Below are positions 44,751 to 55,544 of a stretch of DNA of 64,000 bases, piece by piece; position 1 is the stretch's first letter; each line of letters opens with the position of its first letter. The DNA is from Diplodia intermedia. Taxonomy: Eukaryota; Ascomycota; Dothideomycetes; Botryosphaeriales; Botryosphaeriaceae. The notes beneath the pieces are model-generated. The model searched no databases. It had not been told where the DNA came from and was given only the letters and a program-made list of their open reading frames with translations. The stretch lies in the NCBI GenBank assembly GCA_021495925.1, contig JAKEKT010000110.1:1-64000 (forward strand). The letters are read 5' to 3'. The position numbers were made by a program, and so were the translations under genes.

Positions 44751-46417
44751 GGTGTCTGCGCGGGGGTTCCTCTCAGAGGAACAGGCTGCGATGGGAGAGG
44801 GGGGAAGGGATCGAAGCGCGGACGAGCCAGATCAGGGAGTGGGAGCGGGCAGCGGGCTGGGTTATAGCAGCGGTGGCTGGTCGGGTTCAGTGTAGAGAGC
44901 AGCTTCACCGCCTGGATGCGTTGGCGGTGAGCTGTCGAGAGGCGGCGGGTGCGTCTAAGGATGCGGCAATGGGGCGTTTGGCGAGAGGGAGCTGAGGGCA
45001 GAGGGGCGGGCTTCCAGAACTTAAGGGTGGGCGAATGGTTCTGGCCGAAGCAAGATTGATGGGGGCTTGCATGGACAGATCGGCAGCGGCCCTGTTGTCG
45101 CTCCACTCCGGGGTTGGCAGCGCCTGCTGACTCGCGTCTTCGCGAACGCTGCTTCGACGCGCGCCTGCGCCCGGCCTGTACCTCTGCCTCTGCCTCGCCT
45201 CTGCCTATACCTCTGCCTCCACCGGTGCCTCTGCCTCCGCTCCCGGCGTCAAGCAATCCTGGGCGTCGAGCTTCGGCGAGCTTGAGCGTGCAACCGTCTC
45301 CTTGGCCGGCGTGCTTGGCTGGGCGCCGAGGCCAGGGCGGCACGCAGCACGGAATTCCTGCTCTCGACCGCGCCTACGTCATGCCACGCGAGGTGTCTGG
45401 TCGCGTCTGGCGCTGACACGTCTGTAGCTGGCCGGGCAGACGAAACATGTCCGCGGGCGAATGGGGCAAGGCCGCGCAGCTGTAGCGCTTCGCTGGCTGG
45501 TGGGCCGCCAGTCACAATAACAATAATAGCAGCAGAGCAACGCGCCGAAACGCGAGTCGAAAATGGCGCACCAGTTGATTGCGAGCTAGCGCGCGGTTCC
45601 AATCTCCAAGCTGCGGCTCCACAGGCACAATCCGCGAGCGTTGGCGCTGTGGCAGTGCAGCCCGTGCTTCGCGTTTCGCCGAACGCACAGCCGGCGGCAC
45701 ATTCGAATCCAACGCCTTTGGATTCCCATGGCAAGAGTGCAGCATCCTCGGCGGGGCTTGGTGCAGAGCGCGCGCTTCCGGCGAGTCGTCGGCATCCCCG
45801 CCAGCCTCATGTACTCCACCTTGCTGGGGCTCCGTTTCAGCATCCCGTGCCAACGTACCTGTTCTGCAGGGTCCAGACGTCGAGATTCTCCCAGACAGGC
45901 GCTGCGCTGTCAGCGGGAGGGGCGGTCCGATCCCCACAGTCAGTCTATACTTGGTGCCAGGGTCCACCCAGGCAATAGGCTGCCGCATCCTTTGCTGAGC
46001 TCTGTCCTGCCGCCGACCAGAGGGCTTCTGCATCGACCTTACGATGATTGATTCGGCGACGAGGCTGGAAGCCACCAAGGCAATGACTAAGGAAAGCTAG
46101 TAGAGTGGGTATAAAGAAAACGACCGAGTTCCCCCAAGCAGAACCTCACGTGCCCCGACTGTAATCCTTCTCCCTTCCCAGATAGACCCAACTCCCGACA
46201 AAATCAAACCCCCCCTTTTTCTTCCATGATTTTCTTTTTACAGTCGCGTAGATGCTTCCCTGTACACGCTCTTCAAGCCATGGACAAGCGAGGAATCGGA
46301 ATTGAAGAATGGAAATGCGACGACCCTCTTCGCGGCCATGCATGCTATCATGAAACGTCTTTGATGCAAATGAACTCAGCAAGGAAAAGGTCAGCGAGAG
46401 TCCGGGTTTACGTCCCT
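44751..46417. other. intergenic interval: VCX1 promoter and C2H2 factor 3' flank
   Basis: About 1.7 kb between minus-strand genes. GC-rich in the left two thirds, with several overlapping frames of 100-190 codons on both strands. None shows a recognisable domain or a clean intron, so they are treated as chance frames. Confidence 0.45.
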
Positions 46418-49400
46418 TCAGTAAGTGCAGCCCGGCGCCAGCATCTCGATGCACCTCTGCAGCAGATTGCTTGCCTCGTGTAGAAGCTCCCATCTTGTCT
46501 TCTTGAACATGTCGCGCAGGAGTATAAGCATACCCAGGCACGCATTCCTGTCTTGAATCTTCACCAGAGCGTCTGGCGCCCGGACTCCGCCGACTCTGCG
46601 CAGGAAGCCTTGCATGTCTCTGACCATGTCCTCGCGGCTGTCCAGCTGGTATACCGGGTCAATGGGACCGTCGAGAGCGTATCCGTACGACCAAACGATG
46701 AGAATTGCAAAGTAAAGAACCCAAGGTCGGTTGAGCAGGGAGTCGTCGCGCGCCGAGTAGGTGAAGCCGGCGGCTTGCTCTGCGCTTTGTGGACCCTGGC
46801 CAGCCGGAGCGCCAGCACGAATTTTACCGCTACCGTTCTCGTGCGGGAGCAGGACTTGGGAAAGGAAACGAAGTGCGTAGAACGTGGCGTCGCGCGCGCG
46901 GGCCGTTGGGGCCCATGACTCTTTCATCCGACGCTGTGCGCCCGCGTAATCCTGTGGTGTTATGCTGCGACCTAGTAGGCGAGGGGCGCCTGCATAGATC
47001 TGGCAGTCGACAATGTCGACGTGCATAGCCATGTGCGCCAAGTGATGCAGGACGGTCCTGGATTCGAAGACGTTGTCATCAACGAGGCCGTTGCTGTAGG
47101 CAAAGGCGGTCGGGTTGGTCAATTCGCCGTTTTTAGACAGCGACGCATCGAAATCCTGCTTCCAGAAGTCGAAGGCGCGCGTGAGGCTACCGCGCCACTT
47201 GTCTCGTCCCCCCAAAGCTGAAGATGCTCCGAGAGAGCTCACCTGCAGATCACGCTGGTTCATATGCCAGCTGACACTGAGAAGACCAGCCATGAGGATC
47301 GTCCGGCCGAATGAATTGGTGCGCACCGCGGATCCACTCAACGTCTTCTTGAGGCCGTCAAGGAAGGTCGTCGGCTTGACGCCATTGCTGGCCAGACTCG
47401 CCTCCACTCGGCCAACTTCTTGGGCGCTCGTTGCCGACCAGAGTGCCTCGTCGCACGGCAGCGGCAGTCGCATCTCATGTGCAACCATTACTGCCGAGTG
47501 GCCGAACATGGTTGCGTGTATCGAGTCGATCACGAAGGCTGCAAAAGCGGCTCGCCGTGTTGCCTCGTTGGATATCCAATGTCGCCACCACTCTTCTTGC
47601 GCATTTGTCGTGGACGAAACAGATCCATTGCGCCCATCCTTGACGCTCGGCGGCGAGTCCATCGCCGATCTGCCAATGAGCGAACTACCTCTCCGCATAA
47701 GCGTGAGGGTGGTGGCGTGATGTATATGCGCACGCTCATGCAGCGGACGCGTAGAGTACATCTTCTCGAAACATTCGAGAAGAATCAGCGCCTGGAACAC
47801 CCACAACTTCGCCGGAGGCCGGAAATCAGCATCCATGAAAAGTTCCCATCGCAAGTGCCACGCAAAAAAATTTGCAAGCTCTGCACATGTCGTCGTTACC
47901 TCCTGTCCGAAGCTCTTTTCCAGGCAAGACGCGCCCAGGGACATCATTGCGACCAGCAATAGTGGTGGGCAATTTGCAGCGTTGAATGTCGGTCGGTGTA
48001 AGATTGGGAGTTGTGTGTGGAAGTGGACCCAGTAAGAGCCGATGTAGGTCTGCATCATGTTCAAGCTGAGCACATGTGTGTCCTCATCTTTGTCCCCCTC
48101 CAAGAGCTCCTCTTTCTGCTTCTTGACGGGTGCGTGGCTGCTCTCGTTGAAGCGGTGCTCTATGAGGTCGAGGATCTGCTGGCGCTTGTCCTCCGACAAT
48201 GCCGATTCAGGCAAATTGGTGTCTAGAATGCTGCTAACGGACATTGGCTGATGCGGTGGCGCAGGCTGATTAAAATACCCGCTCGCCGTAGAGTCATATC
48301 CAAAGTAAGGGGCCTGGAGGCCGAATGTAGTAGAGCCTGGTACGCCAGACATATTATTTGCCGGATATCCCACGGGCGAGTGGCCAGTCGCGAGATTAGA
48401 TTCGTTGAAAAGCCAAGCCGTGAAGTCATCTGCCATCGCAAAAGGCGATCGACTGTATCCTTCTCCTCCGAACACGGGCATGGAGTAACTGTTGGGCGTC
48501 ATATTCTCTAAAATCTGACCTTCACTGACGGCAGTCATCCGCTCTCCGTGCCCCGTTGCCTCGACGCCCTGCATGGACATCGAAGACGACATGGAATATG
48601 TCCGGGGCGGACCTTGCGAATTTTGACTCGTAGTGGAAAACCCCGAAGGTGGCAGCGAGCTGAAGTTTGAAGGGACACCCTGCTGATTCTGACCTTGATA
48701 CGTCGCGGGTGAATGGGACAGCTGACTGGTCAGGGGCGCAGGAGAGTTATACGCCTGCGAGGTACCTGCAGCCGAGGTGTATGGTGAATTTATGCCGAGA
48801 TTCTGCACTCCACTACCAACTGAGCTTTGGGTGCGTAGGGGAGGCGCACCAAAACCCTGGCCTGAAGTTCGAGGCGAGTACTGCGGCCTGGCATTGCTTG
48901 CCGTATCAAAACTCGAGGATCGTTGAGGGGCGCTGAATGTGGACGATCTCCGATGTTGATCTGGCATCTGCTGCGACACGCTGTTAGAGCGCCAATTATC
49001 GCCGCCCATGGCACGGTCGGACGCTCCATTTCCATGGTGCTGAGCGGTGGCACCGAGCGGTGGCGACATTGCGGATACAGCAGGTGTTGCGCCGCCCAAA
49101 GCCGATGCTGGTGACTGCGCCATGCCGCCTGTAGAGTTGGGCTGCCTTTTGTGTCAGTGCGATCCGGGTAGCCAATCTCGGGGCCGCCTACCACCGGGGA
49201 AGCCTGTGAGTTTCCTAGTTTCCCGTTCTTGTTTGCCATTGCATTTGTCACAATTGGGTTGAGGTTGTGCATAAATGTGTCCTTCCGCAGCAGCTGGGAG
49301 CCTCGAGCAGTGTGTCTTTCCTTGTGCCGGGCGCACAGATCTTGTCTCACGAAGGATCGCTGGCAGTCGGGGAAATCGCAATGGTAGATTTGCTTCGGGT

Positions 49401-49802
49401 TGTCTTCTTCTTGTCAGTTGCTCCATTGCCGACGAAACAAGGGCAAAGCTTACGGTTTAGCTGATGGCGGTACAGGTGCTCGGCGCGAGAGTAGCTCTTG
49501 CCGCAGCCCTCGTGGGGGCATTCAAACTTCTTGTCCAAGCCTTTGCGACTGCGCCTTCTCTTCCTCGACGAGCCGGGCGGCGCGTCGCCGTCATCCGCCT
49601 GGTTGTCTTGGTCGTCTAAATGCTCGTCGTCACGGGTGCGTCGCCTGCCTCGGTTCTCGTCCGAGATGGGACTCGTTATCTCCTGCTCCTGCGTCTCCAT
49701 CCTGGGGGCCGACGGGTGCGCAGGTCGCGAGAGCTGGGAGTCGAGCGGGTTTCGAAAGTCTAACGAGGTCCCTGCCTGCGCGGGTAGAATCTCGGCCGTC
49801 AT
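46418..49802 (-). CDS. C2H2 zinc-finger transcription factor with fungal_trans domain (Klf1-like)
   Basis: Exons complement(46418..49141, 49192..49403, 49454..49802); 1094 residues. Two tandem C2H2 fingers are complete after splicing: Cys95, Cys100, His113, His117, and Cys125, Cys130, His143, His147. Intron 1 falls inside the last His of finger 1 (AAC C|AC). A basic stretch (SSRKRRRSRKGLDKK) precedes them and could be a nuclear signal. The middle is Ser/Gln/Pro-rich. The C-terminal ~500 residues match the fungal-specific transcription factor domain (IGSYWVHFHTQLPILHRPTF, LLLVAMMSLGA). Intron 2's acceptor was chosen as GGCAG|CCC because it gives PNSTGGMAQSPAS in frame. Targets are unknown. Confidence 0.92.
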
Positions 49803-50939
49803 AGCTCGCGCGACGCCTGGCTGCGCATGTAGGTAGTGATTGGGAGGCGCGCGGAGCCCTCAGCCTCACCCGTTGATAGCCGCTTTGGGGCGGCTTCGAA
49901 TGGCAGGATGCAGGGCAGGGCCAACCAGTCGAGTGGTGTTGTTTCACGTACAGATGCGCGTGGAGATGGTGGGAGACTGCACTGGGTGGTACAAGAGGCG
50001 TGTTCTGAGGGCAGCGAGCGGCTGTGATAGGTATCTGATAGCGCGCGGAGCGGAGGCGTGCGCACAGCTGAGGGCGACGACGGGCGCTTGGGGCTAGCGC
50101 ACGCTGACGTCTCGGCGAATGCTCAGAGAGGCCGCTGAGCGCTCAGACGTCAGGCGCGGTGGTGGTGGTCGAGTGTGGTGCTAGTGCGCACTGGGCGGGC
50201 GGGCCCTTGGTGGGTGGAAGGGGCCGCTGGCGACGATCCGCCGCGGGAAGATGGGGGTGCCTGCAGGGTCACGCTGCCGACGAGAAGCATTCCCGCCCCA
50301 TCCGCCGACAAAGCCTGCCGAGCAGAAGTGCGCACTACGCCCGCGACCGACCGATCCACGCCCGCACTCCACAACTGCCGGAACCGCGGGGGATCGTTTC
50401 AGATCCAGTGGCACCATTCTTCAGCCATCTCCATGCTCATCACCTTGCAGGCGGGCAGTGCCCGGCACGCCAAGGCCCACCACGTGCCTGCGGTCGTGGA
50501 TGCTCGCCCCGCCCTGCGGTTTGTTGCGGCTCAAGTGGCTTCTTCGCTGGGCTGATGCTTGCCACGCGGGGCCGACGATCAATCATGTCTTGCCTTTGTT
50601 TTTCGCCGTGTAGGCTTTTGCCCAACGAATCGGAGCACTGCTCTACTGAGATGCGTACAGCGGATGGTTTGGGTGACGGCTCGGAGACGGCGCGACATGC
50701 TCCGGAAACGCTCATAGGCCGGGCCGTTGCACGGCAGCGCGTACTCCATGGAAAGCTCACACATGGGGACAGGCGGACGACCTAGGGAGGGCGGAGATGG
50801 GTCGGCCATGTAGATCCGAGCAACGTGCGCCGGAGCCACACGGGCTATGACATAAGATTCGCTCTCCCTACTTCCCTGGCCCCAGCCAAAGGCAGATGAG
50901 CCATGGAGCTCGACCTACCTTCAACATCTTCACCACAGG
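49803..50939. promoter_or_regulatory. divergent intergenic region C2H2 factor / F-box gene
   Basis: 1.14 kb between head-to-head starts. No gene recognised. It must contain both promoters; the large size fits an elaborately regulated transcription-factor gene. Confidence 0.5.
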
Positions 50940-52427
50940 ATGGCCGGTACTGCCCCGCAACCATCGAGCCTGGGCGCGCGCTTGAAGGGCGCGTTGAAGC
51001 CGAAGAAGTCGCGCAACCGCCTGGTCAAGAAGCCGCCCTCCGAGTCGGTCAGCGCTGAAATCGTCCGGAGGAACAACGAAACTATCTCCAGCAGCTCAAG
51101 CACCCTGCTTGGTCATGATGAGCCGCAGCCGCAGTCGCAGCTACGGCCGCCCCAGCCGCCACACTCTACGGCCCCGGACGCCGCGCTGGTGGACAGGCAC
51201 ACCGGAGAACGTCGCGACATTACCGCCTTGATCCACGGCCTGCAGGACTCTTTCGAGCCGGGGCAGGACGACATACCCGAAGAGTTCGACGAGAATCGGC
51301 CGCCTGGCGAGCCTCTGATCTCCAGCCTGCCGCCCAGGTTGTGGCACAGAATTGCAGATGAGTACTTGTCGCCGGCCGACGCTGCAAGCCTGGCTTTTGC
51401 GAACAAGACCTTGGCCAACGTCTTGGGCCCTGCCCCGTGGGAGGCGTTGAGGCTGCCGGAAAACCACCTGGACAGGATCCAGTTTTTGGCCCCTATGGAC
51501 CGCCATCTTCCCGCCCACCTTTTGTGCTTTCCGTGCGCAACCTACCACGTGCGGATACACCGTGGCGAAGAAGAACCCAAGCCTCCACATGTGCTCAACC
51601 CACTGTTCATCTGCCCTCATGCTCAGAATCCACTCGTGCCGCCGCCTCGCACACGGCTCACGCCAAACCGCAATCTTCCATTCACCTTCGTCCAGCTCAC
51701 GACGAGGGCGGCGCGATATGGCCTCGAATACGGCATCCCCGTGGAGAATATGTTCCGACGCTGGAAGGATACTGCCAGCGGCTGGTCCCATCACACGCGC
51801 TATTATGTCGTTAATAACCACCTCTTCCTCCGCGTCATCAGCTCCACCTTTGCGCCAGCCGGTCTGCCATTGAGTGGACAGCGACACCTCCTATACTCGC
51901 GAGAAGACTATTCGCCTTACTTCTCCGTGTGTGCGCATTGGCGGGACGGCGAGCTGATGAACTTGTGCAAGTGCGCGCTCAACCACATCCCGAAGCCGCG
52001 TCAGGGGAACGGGCCAGAGCAGCAGCTCGCACGACGCATAGACTCACGCATAAAGCACGTTCCTACTGCCTTGCAAGTCGTCAGCCAGTGCACCGAATGC
52101 AAGTCTATCCGTCGCTGCACCGAGTGCCCAACCGAGTATCTGATCGAGCTCAAGCTGGCCGAGGATAAGAGCGACCCGTTGCAGAAATTCAAGCAATCCA
52201 TCTCCGTCACCCGGTGGAGCGATCTGGGCGACGGAACGACACCGGCGTCACCCGAGTGGGCAGCAGTGAATGGAGAAGTCGAGTACGATTCGTTCAAGGC
52301 TATTGGAAAGCGTGCGGTTTCGGCCATCTTTGAGTCGCAGGACAGCGATTTCATACCATATCAAGCGGTCAAGTCGCTCAATCCGAAAGGCATCAAGAAA
52401 GGCGAGGAGGGGCATAGCTGGTATTAG
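50940..52427 (+). CDS. fungal F-box protein
   Basis: Single exon, 495 residues, ATG at 50940. A basic, Lys-rich N terminus (LKGALKPKKSRNRLVKK) and a Pro/Gln stretch precede an F-box at about residues 127-160 (SSLPPRLWHRIADEYLSPAD AASLAF...). The rest is a fungal-type C-terminal region with Trp, His and Cys residues (FPCATYHVRIH, FSVCAHWRDGELMNLCKCAL) and a Cys-rich CTECKSIRRCTECPTEY block, common in F-box proteins of this kind. It would recruit substrates to an SCF ubiquitin ligase through Skp1; the substrates are unknown. It is head-to-head with the C2H2 regulator. Confidence 0.85.
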   Translation: MAGTAPQPSSLGARLKGALKPKKSRNRLVKKPPSESVSAEIVRRNNETISSSSSTLLGHDEPQPQSQLRPPQPPHSTAPDAALVDRHTGERRDITALIHGLQDSFEPGQDDIPEEFDENRPPGEPLISSLPPRLWHRIADEYLSPADAASLAFANKTLANVLGPAPWEALRLPENHLDRIQFLAPMDRHLPAHLLCFPCATYHVRIHRGEEEPKPPHVLNPLFICPHAQNPLVPPPRTRLTPNRNLPFTFVQLTTRAARYGLEYGIPVENMFRRWKDTASGWSHHTRYYVVNNHLFLRVISSTFAPAGLPLSGQRHLLYSREDYSPYFSVCAHWRDGELMNLCKCALNHIPKPRQGNGPEQQLARRIDSRIKHVPTALQVVSQCTECKSIRRCTECPTEYLIELKLAEDKSDPLQKFKQSISVTRWSDLGDGTTPASPEWAAVNGEVEYDSFKAIGKRAVSAIFESQDSDFIPYQAVKSLNPKGIKKGEEGHSWY

Positions 52428-52888
52428 GAGCTGGGAGCCAGGGCGGCCTCGACATTCTTTATAACGTACACACTAACCAGGCTCACCCGATTAGGCTTAC
52501 CTACGAAGGAACGCCGTCTTCTCGTCTGCGATTCGGGTGAGGGCGCTGGGTCATCTCTTAAAGTGGATCCTTAGGTTTAAGCGGAATTGGATCTTCGGAG
52601 CGAGGGTCTCCCAAAATCGCACAGAGACAAGGCAACCGTAAGGTCTGCCTCGCTTTTAGATTGCAAAAGGCGGATAGAACCATCATCTCCGTGGCTGCTT
52701 GTGCCTTTGAGATGAACAAGTTACCTGAAAGACTACATTTTACATGGCTATTGTAGAGACACGGAGTCTCTCGTTTATACCCAGGGTGGTGTCAAAAAGG
52801 CCGGCTGCGCGTTAATCATTAGAGTTCATCTCTTGATCCTTTAGTGTCGGTCGTATCTTGACTCGCATGTGCCTTTGAGCGTCCATGT
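52428..52888. other. convergent intergenic interval
   Basis: 461 bp between two 3' ends. No gene or strong repeat seen. Confidence 0.5.
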
Positions 52889-54284
52889 TCATAGCCCAAG
52901 CGCCTTCCGCAAACTATGGCCGAACTGTTTGCCATCCACAGCTCGCCCTATCAGCACCACCTTTCCGTCTTGCTTCGCGTCGTCGCTGGAGTTTTGCTGC
53001 CCGCTTGGTGAACTGTCCCTAGCATCCAAAATTTCAAAAACCTCCCTCACACCTTGGATAAGCTTCAATGAGCCGTCGAGCATCCGCACACGCCCCTTTG
53101 TTCTGTGGATCTCAAACTTGTGCAACGGCGCTCCCCCGGGCAGAGTCTCTTCCCAAAGCAGTGACTGCAGCCAGCTGTCCAAAGCTTCGAGGCCGTTCTG
53201 ATCCAAAGCAGGGATAGGAATCGTAATTGTTGTGATTGTCTGTTGTTCATATTGTCAGGACGGTTCAGGAGCCGAACACAAGCAACATACCGGATCCAAA
53301 TGGCTATGGCCTTTGGCTGCGAAATCCAACTGCGCAGCATCCACATCATCATAGGCGTGTAGGTCAAGCAACACTCCTTCCAGTTGAGGGACCTTGCTGT
53401 GATCGGTAACATGGATCTTGGCGAGCGCGTTGATGGCAGTGATGCGCCGTTGCACGCTCTCAAGCTCTTCGGGTGTGACGAGATCCGCTTTGTTGATGAC
53501 AACCACATCTGCATGCGAGATCTGCAGGTGGGCAGTGGTTAGCTCGGGGCCTTTGTGGTCGTGGCCCTCTTCCGTATGGGCAGTCGTTTCGGGCGGCGGC
53601 TCGTCCAAACTCTTCAGAATGTTCTTTGCGTCGACCAGCGTGACGATGCCATCCAGGTAGATGGTGCTTCCCAGGCCTTCATCTATCCAGAAGAGCGGTG
53701 CAATGTTACCCGGGTCGGCTAGGCCGGTTGTCTCGAGCAGGATGTAGTCAAAGACACCGCGTTTTTCCATTAGCGACTCGATTGCCTGGACACCGGTGTC
53801 CTTGACGGTGCAGCACAGACAGCCATTAGCCAGGTCTAGCCACTCTTCGACCTGCCCGCCGTCTTTGCTAACGGTGAGCGACTTCTCAATGTCGGCAGCT
53901 ATTCCAGGCGGTCAACTGGGTTGGCTCCACGCATGACAAGCAAGCGGCTTACAGTTACCAAACTCTGGGCCGTTGTTAGCACAGTCGGCCGCGTTTTGGC
54001 GCGAAGGGGGGAGTACACGCCGTTCAGAATGACAGCAATCTTCTTCCCATGACGCTCGTTGAGGATGTAGTTGAGCAGCGTGGTTTTCCCAGCACCTAGG
54101 TAGCCTACGGAGAGTCAACGGCAGCCCGGTACCTCGAGCAAGATGGGAGGCAGGTACCGGTGACGATTGTGATGGGGACCTTGACCAGGGACAAATCGTC
54201 CACGTCGGCGGGGAGATGGCGGTCCGCGCCGGGCTGGGTGGCGTCGACAAGCAGCGGCGGGGCCTCCTCGTCGTCGATGTCCAT
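52889..54284 (-). CDS. ZNG1: CobW/ZNG1-family GTP-dependent metallochaperone
   Basis: Exons complement(52889..53239, 53291..53898, 53953..53964, 54021..54104, 54158..54284); 393 residues. It has a G3E-family GTPase fold: GYLGAGKTTLLNYI (Walker A), ILNEFGNSADIEKSL, NGCLCC (the CxCC metal motif), LETTGLADPG, INKADL for guanine specificity, and a His-rich stretch (HTEEGHDHKG). The C-terminal CobW_C domain includes PLHKFEIHRTKGRV and VLIGRAVDGKQ. The human homologue delivers zinc to methionine aminopeptidase; the same role is inferred. Exon 3 is only 12 nt (codes for most of EFGN), and the intron before it begins with GC rather than GT. It is head-to-head with the Mpv17 gene. Confidence 0.93.
53953..53964 (-). 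other. 12-nt micro-exon of the ZNG1 gene
   Basis: The exon is AGTTTGGTAACT, between CCCAG and GTAAGC. It joins AAC G|AG TTT GGT AAC T|CT GCC GAC to give N-E-F-G-N-S-A-D, the expected family sequence. The preceding intron (53965-54020) has a GC donor (AACG|GCGTGT). Confidence 0.82.
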
Positions 54285-54783
54285 GGTGGAAAGGCTTCAA
54301 GGGCGATGGTGACGGCGTGTGGCTGCTCGGCGGGCTGCCTTTTGAGTCGAGCGGGCTTATCGATAAGCAGGCCAGCTCGAAGCCGCAGCCGAAGCCCGCG
54401 ATTCCGACCGAATGCCGCAGGCTGGGGCGCGGCGTGGCGCAGCGGGAACGCGCAGGGCAGAGGGCAGGCCACGGGCGAGCAACGGTCGATCTGCAGTGAC
54501 CCCGGCGCCTCCAGTCTTGTGAAACCGGCAGTATCTCCATCTCGCATCCCGCGCCGATCCCTTCCCCGTGCCCTGAATAGCACATGCGGGTGCGCCTGAG
54601 AGCCTATCCCGCCCTTCCTCCTAAAACCTAAGCTCCTGTTCCCAACGCTGTTGCTACCGTGTCAACACCGCCCCCAGACCCCTCTGCACCCGCGCCTTGG
54701 ACTCCCCAAAGTCGCCCGAAGCCCCCCAGCATTTGCGCCCAGTCTCCGCTGCCCGCGCTGTTGCTGTCGCCGTTCTGCCCAAC
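54285..54783. promoter_or_regulatory. divergent intergenic region ZNG1 / Mpv17-like gene
   Basis: 499 bp between opposite starts, GC-rich. Both promoters must lie here. Confidence 0.5.
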
Positions 54784-55544
54784 ATGCCTTCCCCCATGGT
54801 CAATGCCACGCTGCAAGCAGCAGCGCTGTCGTCAATCTCGAACATCCTCGCGCAGGCCATCGACGCCTATCGGAGCGGCGTATGTCACCCCGCCGTCTGC
54901 CGGACCCTTCCCGACTACCGTGAATGCTGACGGACCCCGCGTCGCCACTGACAGCGCCCGATCGCCTTCAACCCCATTGAATTCCTCCGCTTCGTCATCC
55001 TGACATTGATCACCGCCCCGCCCAACTACCTGTGGCAGCAGTTCCTCGAGCGTACCTTTCCGGCCTATCCGGGCTCCGCCGGCCTCGCCCACGCCCACGC
55101 CCACCGCTCGCCGCGCGTGTCTGACGACGGCGATATCGAGAAGCGTGGCGAGGAGGGTCTGCTGCACGTCGAGGAGGAGAAACCGAAGCTCAATCTCAAG
55201 AACACCATTACGAAATGGTTCGTCGATTGCATCACCATGGGCGCCATCATGAACACCGTCGCCTTCCTGGTCATCATGGGGCTCATGAAGGGGCAGTCGA
55301 GCGCGCAGATTGGGGGTAATATCAGGACCGTGAGTGGACCCCCGCTGTTAGAGATCTAGATTCAAGTGCTGATCCCATTGATCGTCAGGAGACGATCCCG
55401 ATCATCGTCGCCGGCTACAAGATCTGGCCCATCGCCTCCATCATCAGCTTCAGCTTCATTCCTGTGGAGAGGCGTATTGTTTTCCTGAGCGCCGTCGGCC
55501 TCTGCTGGGGCATTTACATGAGCCTTGTCGCCGCCAGGGTGTAA
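54784..55544 (+). CDS. Mpv17/PMP22 family membrane protein
   Basis: Exons 54784..54879, 54955..55329, 55389..55544; 208 residues. Family pieces are an N-terminal helix with ALSSISNILAQAIDAYRSG, FNPIEFLRFVILTLITAPPNYLWQQFLERTFP, a C-terminal KWFVDCITMGAIMNTVAFLVIMG, and YKIWPIASIISFSFIPVERRIVFLSAVGLCWGIYMSLVAA. The short polar loop (residues about 75-115) is richer in acidic residues than usual. Family members sit in mitochondrial inner or peroxisomal membranes (yeast Sym1, mammalian Mpv17); which one applies here is not clear. The stop lies directly before a GTAAG-like sequence, but the family's usual end is reached. Confidence 0.88.

Noticed and set aside
45249..46078. Overlapping 130-190 codon frames on both strands
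   Set aside because: Mutually overlapping, no domain or clean intron. They sit in the VCX1 upstream region.
54015..54021. GT donor inside AACGGCGTGT for ZNG1 intron 2
   Set aside because: Using the first GT gives NGS or NGV in place of the conserved NEFG and breaks the frame to the next exon. The GC donor restores the family sequence.
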